A stretch of 15,358 nucleotides of DNA. Origin: Patescibacteria group bacterium. Lineage in GTDB: Bacteria; Patescibacteriota; Patescibacteriia; UBA1558; S5-K13. The notes beneath the pieces are model-generated. The model searched no databases, was not told the origin of the DNA, and was given only the letters and a program-made list of their open reading frames with translations. The stretch lies in NCBI GenBank assembly GCA_028703545.1, contig JAQVMR010000020.1, forward strand, positions 1 through 15,358. The letters run 5' to 3'. Made by a program: the position numbers and the translations under genes. This document shows positions 13,045 to 15,358 of this stretch, one piece after another. Position 1 is the stretch's first letter. The number at the start of each line of letters is the position of its first letter.

Positions 13045-13353
13045 TTATCTTCTATCGTAAGCTCTTCCGCCGCCTCTATTAAATCCACCTGTTCTTGGGT
13101 GATCTTCTTTTGGTCTTGCTTCGTTTACGGTTAGTTGTCTTCCATCTAATTCTTTTCCATTGAACATTTCAATAGCTGCTTTAGCTTCGTCTTCTGTTTC
13201 CATTTCTACGAAACCAAAACCTTTTGAACGACCAGTCATTTTATCAGTAATTATTGCAACTGAAGTAACTGTTCCTGCTTGAGAAAAATGCTCTTTTAAT
13301 CCTTCTTCGTTTGTGTTGTAGGATATTCCACCTACATATAATTTTGTTGACAT
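13045..13353 (-). CDS. RRM-type RNA-binding protein
   Basis: The 102-residue protein is one RNA recognition motif with a short glycine/arginine tail. RNP2 is LYVGGI (5-10) and RNP1 is KGFGFVEM (44-51), both with the aromatic residues that stack on RNA. The region between has the standard helix LKEHFSQAGTVTSVAIITD. The tail HPRTGGFNRGGGRAYDRR (85-102) resembles the Gly/Arg tails of cyanobacterial cold-induced Rbp proteins. It probably binds single-stranded RNA in the cytosol, perhaps as a cold-shock chaperone (inference). The single-gene unit has a good extended -10 promoter, a ~100-nt leader with a 15-bp hairpin ending just before the start codon, and a strong terminator. Confidence 0.93.
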   Translation of the reverse strand: MSTKLYVGGISYNTNEEGLKEHFSQAGTVTSVAIITDKMTGRSKGFGFVEMETEDEAKAAIEMFNGKELDGRQLTVNEARPKEDHPRTGGFNRGGGRAYDRR

Positions 13354-13359
13354 AATTTT

Positions 13360-13430
13360 CTTTCACAAATAAATTTATAAATCGCAAGTCGATCTTTTTT
13401 TCTAACCTAACACTTATTTATTTGTGAAAG
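13360..13430 (-). promoter_or_regulatory. Long leader hairpin abutting the RRM start codon
   Basis: Bases 13360-13374 (CTTTCACAAATAAAT) and 13416-13430 are a perfect 15-bp inverted repeat with a 41-nt loop. In the minus-strand mRNA the 3' arm ends in GTGAAAG, six bases before the ATG. The only Shine-Dalgarno-like bases (GAAAG) are thus inside the stem, as expected for a temperature- or protein-controlled leader. Confidence 0.6.
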
Positions 13431-13461
13431 GATGAGAACCTAATTCTTGCTTAATGTGTTT

Positions 13462-13490
13462 ATAATAGCACACTTTATTTAATAAATCAA
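13462..13490 (-). promoter_or_regulatory. Promoter of the RRM gene
   Basis: On the minus strand TTGATT (13490-13485), a 17-bp spacer ending in TGC, then TATTAT (13467-13462). The TGC makes an extended -10. The start is expected near 13455. Confidence 0.7.
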
Positions 13491-13503
13491 GAGTGTAAAA
13501 AAG

Positions 13504-13533
13504 AAAAGTCTATAAAAAATTTATAGACTTTTT
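13504..13533. terminator. Terminator of the 55-residue gene
   Basis: AAAAGTCTATAAA and its perfect complement (13520-13532) form a 13-bp stem around AAA, with T runs on both strands. It lies 4 bp past the stop at 13537. Confidence 0.85.
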
Positions 13534-13536
13534 AAA

Positions 13537-13704
13537 TTAGAAGTTTCCAGAAGAACCCCATATTCCTTCAATTGGAACACGAACAAATGCTGTTTCTTCT
13601 TTTTGAGTTTTTTTAAGGCGTTTTTTTGGTATTCTTTGTAGTTTTTGCAATTTTATAAATCTTTTGTGGCGTCTTTCTGTTATTATATTGTTTTTGTTTA
13701 ACAT
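13537..13704 (-). CDS. Unrecognised 55-residue, very basic protein
   Basis: This small gene runs ATG 13704 to TAA 13537. The first 33 residues are strongly basic (MLNKNNIITERRHKRFIKLQ, then KLQRIPKKRLKK). The rest is neutral and ends VRVPIEGIWGSSGNF. I do not recognise it. Its make-up would suit an RNA- or ribosome-binding peptide, which is only inference. The case for a real gene rests on its signals: an extended -10 TGCTATAAT (13733-13725), AAAAGGGGG five bases before the ATG, and a strong hairpin terminator directly after the stop. It lies between the RRM gene and the tRNA-Leu(UAG) promoter, upstream of the cassette array but outside it. Confidence 0.7.
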   Translation of the reverse strand: MLNKNNIITERRHKRFIKLQKLQRIPKKRLKKTQKEETAFVRVPIEGIWGSSGNF

Positions 13705-13724
13705 TTTATCCCCCTTTTAAAATA

Positions 13725-13733
13725 ATTATAGCA
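13725..13733 (-). promoter_or_regulatory. Extended -10 promoter of the 55-residue gene
   Basis: On the minus strand TGC followed by a perfect TATAAT (13730-13725); no good -35 is seen. The expected start near 13718 gives a very short leader holding the Shine-Dalgarno. Confidence 0.55.
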
Positions 13734-13850
13734 GAAATATATGTAAAAAAGAAAATGAATATATTTTTATCCATTAACATTTTTATTCAAATATGTTAAA
13801 TTAATATATTAATTTCGTCTATCCATAATTTATTTAAGTGGTTTGTTCTC

Positions 13851-13879
13851 TTGACCAATATATTATTCAAGCGTATAAT
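13851..13879 (+). promoter_or_regulatory. Promoter of tRNA-Leu(UAG)
   Basis: TTGACC (13851-13856), a 17-bp spacer and a perfect TATAAT (13874-13879). The start near 13886 leaves about 15 bases before the mature tRNA. Confidence 0.75.
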
Positions 13880-13900
13880 TTTTTTATAAAAATGATTTAT

Positions 13901-13984
13901 GCCGGGATGGTGGAATTGGTAGACACGCTTGCCTTAGGAGCAAGTGCCAATGGCGTGGAGGTTCGAGTCCTCTTCCCGGTACCA
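13901..13984 (+). tRNA. tRNA-Leu, anticodon UAG (integration target)
   Basis: A complete 84-base class II tRNA with encoded CCA. Acceptor arms are GCCGGGA and TCCCGGT, again with G1-U72. The anticodon stem-loop is CTTGC-CTTAGGA-GCAAG (anticodon TAG); the variable arm is GCC-AAT-GGC and the T loop TTCGAGT. Its last 23 bases plus the next base are repeated exactly at 15299-15322, so this gene is the anchor of the cassette array. Confidence 0.97.
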
Positions 13985-13985
13985 T
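13962..13985 (+). repeat. Attachment-site copy 1 (in tRNA-Leu)
   Basis: A 24-bp sequence from the T loop (TTCGAGT) to the base after CCA. It is identical to 15299-15322; the match stops at the G before TTCGAG on the left and one base after ACCA on the right. Confidence 0.85.
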
Positions 13986-14061
13986 TCTTTGAGATGTTCG
14001 AGAGACCTCAATACCTTGTCCTCTCAAGAACTATGAAATACATAATATATAATGTTTTTTA
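13985..14061 (+). other. Left element of cassette 1
   Basis: Bases 13985-14041 match 14528-14584 at 46 of 57 positions without gaps. The element holds TTTGAGA and TCTCAAG, which can pair, and a second T-loop-like GTTCGAG. Right after it ACAT-AATATATA-ATGT and a T6 run (14040-14060) look like a weak plus-strand terminator. This could end the tRNA transcript now cut off from its own terminator. Confidence 0.7.
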
Positions 14062-14075
14062 AAAAATATATTAAA

Positions 14076-14100
14076 AGAGGCGTGTAATTTACACACCCCT
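14076..14100. terminator. Bidirectional terminator behind cassette gene 1
   Basis: AGAGGCGTGTAA and TTACACACCCCT form a 12-bp stem with two mismatches. T-rich tails follow on both strands; on the minus strand it lies 18 bp past the stop at 14118. Confidence 0.75.
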
Positions 14101-14117
14101 TTTTCTTTTTTATCGGC

Positions 14118-14330
14118 TTATCGGTTTTTACCCTTTGAAGCACCGCAACAGGTACTTTGTGAGGCAGATAAATGGTGTTCTTTTGCAAACACCACAATTG
14201 CGTCGTTTAATTTTTTGTTCAAGTCATCTGGTTTACGAAAACTGAATTTAAACGACAATCGTGTTTCGGCGTTTGGATTTTCTTGGACACTGGCTTCATT
14301 ATTTTGTCCTTGTTCTTCTGGACTTTTCAT
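14118..14330 (-). CDS. Cassette gene 1: unrecognised 70-residue protein
   Basis: I do not recognise this protein. It starts at the second of two adjacent ATG codons (14330), five bases after a perfect AAGGAGG; using the first (14333) would leave only two bases and add one Met. The N-terminal 24 residues are polar and probably disordered (KSPEEQGQNNEASVQENPN). The middle has a basic strand pattern RLSFKFSFRKP, then a helix DDLNKKLNDAIVVFAKEHHL. The tail SASQSTCCGASKGKNR holds a Cys-Cys pair. No membrane segment or signal peptide. It is the only gene of cassette 1 and lies antisense to the tRNA, with its own promoter and terminator. Its base composition is visibly less A/T-rich than the gaps around it, which supports a real, possibly acquired, gene. 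Confidence 0.7.
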   Translation of the reverse strand: MKSPEEQGQNNEASVQENPNAETRLSFKFSFRKPDDLNKKLNDAIVVFAKEHHLSASQSTCCGASKGKNR

Positions 14331-14362
14331 CATAACCTCCTTAGAATATTTTATCTATTATT

Positions 14363-14391
14363 ATAATACATTAATTATTATATATTATCAA
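14363..14391 (-). promoter_or_regulatory. Promoter of cassette gene 1
   Basis: On the minus strand TTGATA (14391-14386), a 17-bp spacer ending in TG, then TATTAT (14368-14363). Confidence 0.55.
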
Positions 14392-14435
14392 ATTTGAATT
14401 TTAAAAAATAACTACAGTATTTCATATTTCAACCC

Positions 14436-14504
14436 CGACCGATGTGCCTAATTTAGAATATCAAAAAGACCTCAAGAAAGCCTATGGACATTGGATTTAA
14501 ATAC
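14436..14504 (+). other. Right element of cassette 1
   Basis: It matches 15229-15298 at roughly 80% with one single-base gap. Shared blocks are CGACCGATGTGC at the outer end, AGAAAGCCTAT, GACATTG and TAAATACTTCGAG at the tRNA-end site. In an integrase system this is where arm-binding sites would lie (inference). Confidence 0.7.
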
Positions 14505-14528
14505 TTCGAGACCACGCCAGTGTACCAC
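14505..14528 (+). repeat. Attachment-site copy 2, diverged (boundary of the two cassettes)
   Basis: TTCGAG, two C's, and GTACCA are kept, but 8 of 24 positions differ from the Leu(UAG) copies. The sequence still reads as a proper tRNA 3' end: T loop TTCGAGA, T-stem strand CCACG, acceptor strand CCAGTGT, A73 and CCA. It may come from another tRNA gene rather than from decay. Confidence 0.65.
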
Positions 14529-14604
14529 TCTTTGAGAGGTTCGAGAGACCCCAAGGCCTTATTGTGGCAAGAACCATGAAATACTCAGAAATGAGTGTTT
14601 TTTT
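14528..14604 (+). other. Left element of cassette 2 with plus-strand terminator
   Basis: Bases 14528-14584 are the second copy of the 57-bp left element. It ends in ATGAAATAC and is followed by ACTCA-GAAA-TGAGT (14583-14596) and G-T7, a good small plus-strand terminator in the same place as the weaker one of cassette 1. Confidence 0.7.
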
Positions 14605-14615
14605 GTTCTATAAAC

Positions 14616-14649
14616 AAAAAAGCCAGTTTATTTAACCGGCTTATTTTTT
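14616..14649. terminator. Bidirectional terminator behind cassette gene 2
   Basis: AAGCCAGTT and AACCGGCTT pair with one mismatch around TATTT. A6 and T6 runs flank the stem, which lies just past the stop at 14661 on the minus strand. Confidence 0.85.
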
Positions 14650-14660
14650 GTTATATAGTT

Positions 14661-15155
14661 TTACAATTCGAGTAGTTGTTTAATTGCTTTTTCTATGTCT
14701 TCTTCGATGTATACAGATACATTTGGATCACCATCATGACCAGTTCCAGGACATGGAATATTCAGATACTCTTTCCATCTTATATATTTTCCTTGTTGTG
14801 CAGATTCAGCACCAAATTCTTCAATAAGCCAGCCTCCAGTATCTCCAGATTCACTAGAAATTCCAAAAGCAGCCAAAAGTTCTTCATTGTTAAATTGGCG
14901 CCTGCCAATGGTTTTTAATCCAAGCGGTGTCCATTGATGTACTTCCCAGTCTACCAGCCAACCATCTCCAAAAGAATAATTTGGATATTCTGAGAGTATA
15001 TTTTTGATAGTAATTTTAGCAGCACTTCCACTAATAACCAAAATACACTTCTCTTTGTCTAGTGGCTCAGCGCGCATCTTAAATCCGTGATGATGCCACC
15101 ATACTGGAAATCCACCAGTCTTTTGACGGGGGGTTGTAGGTGTTGATTTTTTCAC
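14661..15155 (-). CDS. Cassette gene 2: unrecognised 164-residue protein
   Basis: I do not recognise this protein. It starts with GTG at 15155, six bases after a perfect AAGGAGG. The N-terminus is basic and polar (MKKSTPTTPRQKTGG), then FPVWWHHHGFKMRAEP (16-31) gives an unusual Trp-His cluster. A strand-turn-helix follows (KCILVISGSAAKITIKNILS), then a Trp-rich middle (DGWLVDWEVHQWTPLG). A possible helix-capping segment is NNEELLAAFGISSESGDTGG; the C-terminus is CPGTGHDGDPNVSVYIEEDI and a short helix IEKAIKQLLEL. There is no signal peptide or membrane segment. The whole is richer in G/C, Trp and Gly than the host-like genes nearby. It is the sole gene of cassette 2, antisense to the tRNA, with its own terminator. 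Function unknown; H and D residues could bind metal, but no known motif fits. Confidence 0.8.
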   Translation of the reverse strand: MKKSTPTTPRQKTGGFPVWWHHHGFKMRAEPLDKEKCILVISGSAAKITIKNILSEYPNYSFGDGWLVDWEVHQWTPLGLKTIGRRQFNNEELLAAFGISSESGDTGGWLIEEFGAESAQQGKYIRWKEYLNIPCPGTGHDGDPNVSVYIEEDIEKAIKQLLEL

Positions 15156-15228
15156 AACTTACCTCCTTGAAATTATATTTCTTTAAGTATTTTATAATAA
15201 TAGAGAGGGAAATACAAGTAATATTTAT

Positions 15229-15322
15229 CGACCGATGTGCTTAGTTCACAGTGTCAAAAAAAACCCAAAGAAAGCCTATTGACATTGTATATAAATACTT
15301 CGAGTCCTCTTCCCGGTACCAT
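15229..15322 (+). repeat. Right element of cassette 2 and attachment-site copy 3
   Basis: Bases 15229-15298 are the second right element (CGACCGATGTGC... to TAAATAC). Bases 15299-15322 repeat the tRNA-Leu(UAG) 3' end exactly over 24 bp but have no tRNA 5' part, so this is a displaced fragment and not a tRNA gene. Confidence 0.85.
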
Positions 15323-15331
15323 CAACAAAAT

Positions 15332-15356
15332 AAAAAATACCAACTGGTATTTTTTT
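15332..15356 (+). terminator. Terminator after the array, probably the original tRNA-Leu(UAG) terminator
   Basis: AAAAAATACC-AACT-GGTATTTTTT forms a 10-bp stem with a T run on the plus strand, 10 bases after the displaced tRNA end. Without the cassettes it would lie right behind the tRNA. Confidence 0.8.
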
Positions 15357-15358
15357 GT

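Larger units (their letters stand above)
13962..15322. mobile_element. Tandem two-cassette insertion at the 3' end of tRNA-Leu(UAG)
   Basis: Three tRNA-3'-end-like sites divide the region: 13962-13985 (in the tRNA), 14505-14528 (diverged) and 15299-15322 (identical to the first). Cassette 1 is about 543 bp and cassette 2 about 794 bp. Both have the same plan: left element (57 bp, 46 of 57 identical between cassettes), hairpin plus T run, gap and terminator, one orphan gene on the minus strand with AAGGAGG, then a right element (~70 bp, about 80% identical) and the next tRNA-end site. Direct duplication of a tRNA 3' end is the standard mark of tyrosine-recombinase integration. No integrase, transposase or integron attC core is present, so mobilisation would need an enzyme encoded elsewhere. 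Confidence 0.8.

Noticed and set aside
13838..14062. Open frame running through tRNA-Leu(UAG)
   Set aside because: It translates the tRNA gene itself; a perfect promoter and cloverleaf explain the region.
14215..14918. Plus-strand frames opposite the two cassette genes
   Set aside because: The minus-strand frames have perfect AAGGAGG sites and terminators; the plus-strand ones have neither.
13962..15322. Classical integron with attC sites
   Set aside because: No RYYYAAC/GTTRRRY core pair with a foldable attC is seen at the boundaries and no integrase is present; the boundaries are tRNA ends.
15299..15322. Second copy of the tRNA-Leu gene
   Set aside because: Only the last 24 bases are present; no 5' acceptor, D or anticodon arm precedes them.

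Overview
The window is very AT-rich and gene-dense, with small proteins and compact core genes (an RNA polymerase beta start beside dnaA/dnaN, a 244-residue YidC, a 393-residue NusA, RRM and bactofilin genes). This suggests a Patescibacteria/CPR bacterium, which is an inference from gene style and not a phylogenetic placement. UGA ends rnpA and UGG encodes Trp, so the standard bacterial code fits and the UGA=Gly code of Gracilibacteria/SR1 does not.

Layout. Bases 1-811 hold the 5' part of rpoB (minus strand). The gene-free stretch 812-1283 carries its long leader, a strong promoter, a leader hairpin and nested palindromes. A minus-strand set follows: dnaN, an MBL-fold hydrolase and a 90-residue orphan. 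The chromosomal origin lies around dnaA: DnaA boxes occur both between dnaA and dnaN (3412-3592) and upstream of dnaA (5040-5059). Next come an orphan gene with an internal 57-bp duplication and the divergent rpmH-rnpA-yidD-yidC cluster, the classical partner of dnaA. Beyond it, on the minus strand, are nusA, bactofilin and a diacylglycerol-kinase-like protein. The gene-free stretch 9791-10193 upstream of nusA holds a candidate structured RNA with its own promoter. After tRNA-Leu(UAA) come a pyrimidine-dimer glycosylase-like gene, a CCA-adding enzyme with an HD domain, a HAD hydrolase (convergent overlap), an RRM protein with a hairpin leader, and a 55-residue basic orphan.

The most unusual region is the right end. 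tRNA-Leu(UAG) is followed by two tandem one-gene cassettes. The 3' end of the tRNA (24 bp) is repeated perfectly 1337 bp downstream, just before what looks like the tRNA's original terminator. Between the two copies lies a third, diverged tRNA-3'-end-like site that separates the cassettes. Each cassette begins with a similar ~57-bp left element and a hairpin-plus-T run, carries one orphan gene antisense to the tRNA with a perfect Shine-Dalgarno, and ends with a similar ~70-bp right element. No recombinase is present. It reads as a tRNA-anchored, integron-like array mobilised in trans.

Across the window the recognisable housekeeping genes mostly lack a Shine-Dalgarno sequence. The short orphan genes at 5154-5471, 13537-13704, 14118-14330 and 14661-15155 have one.
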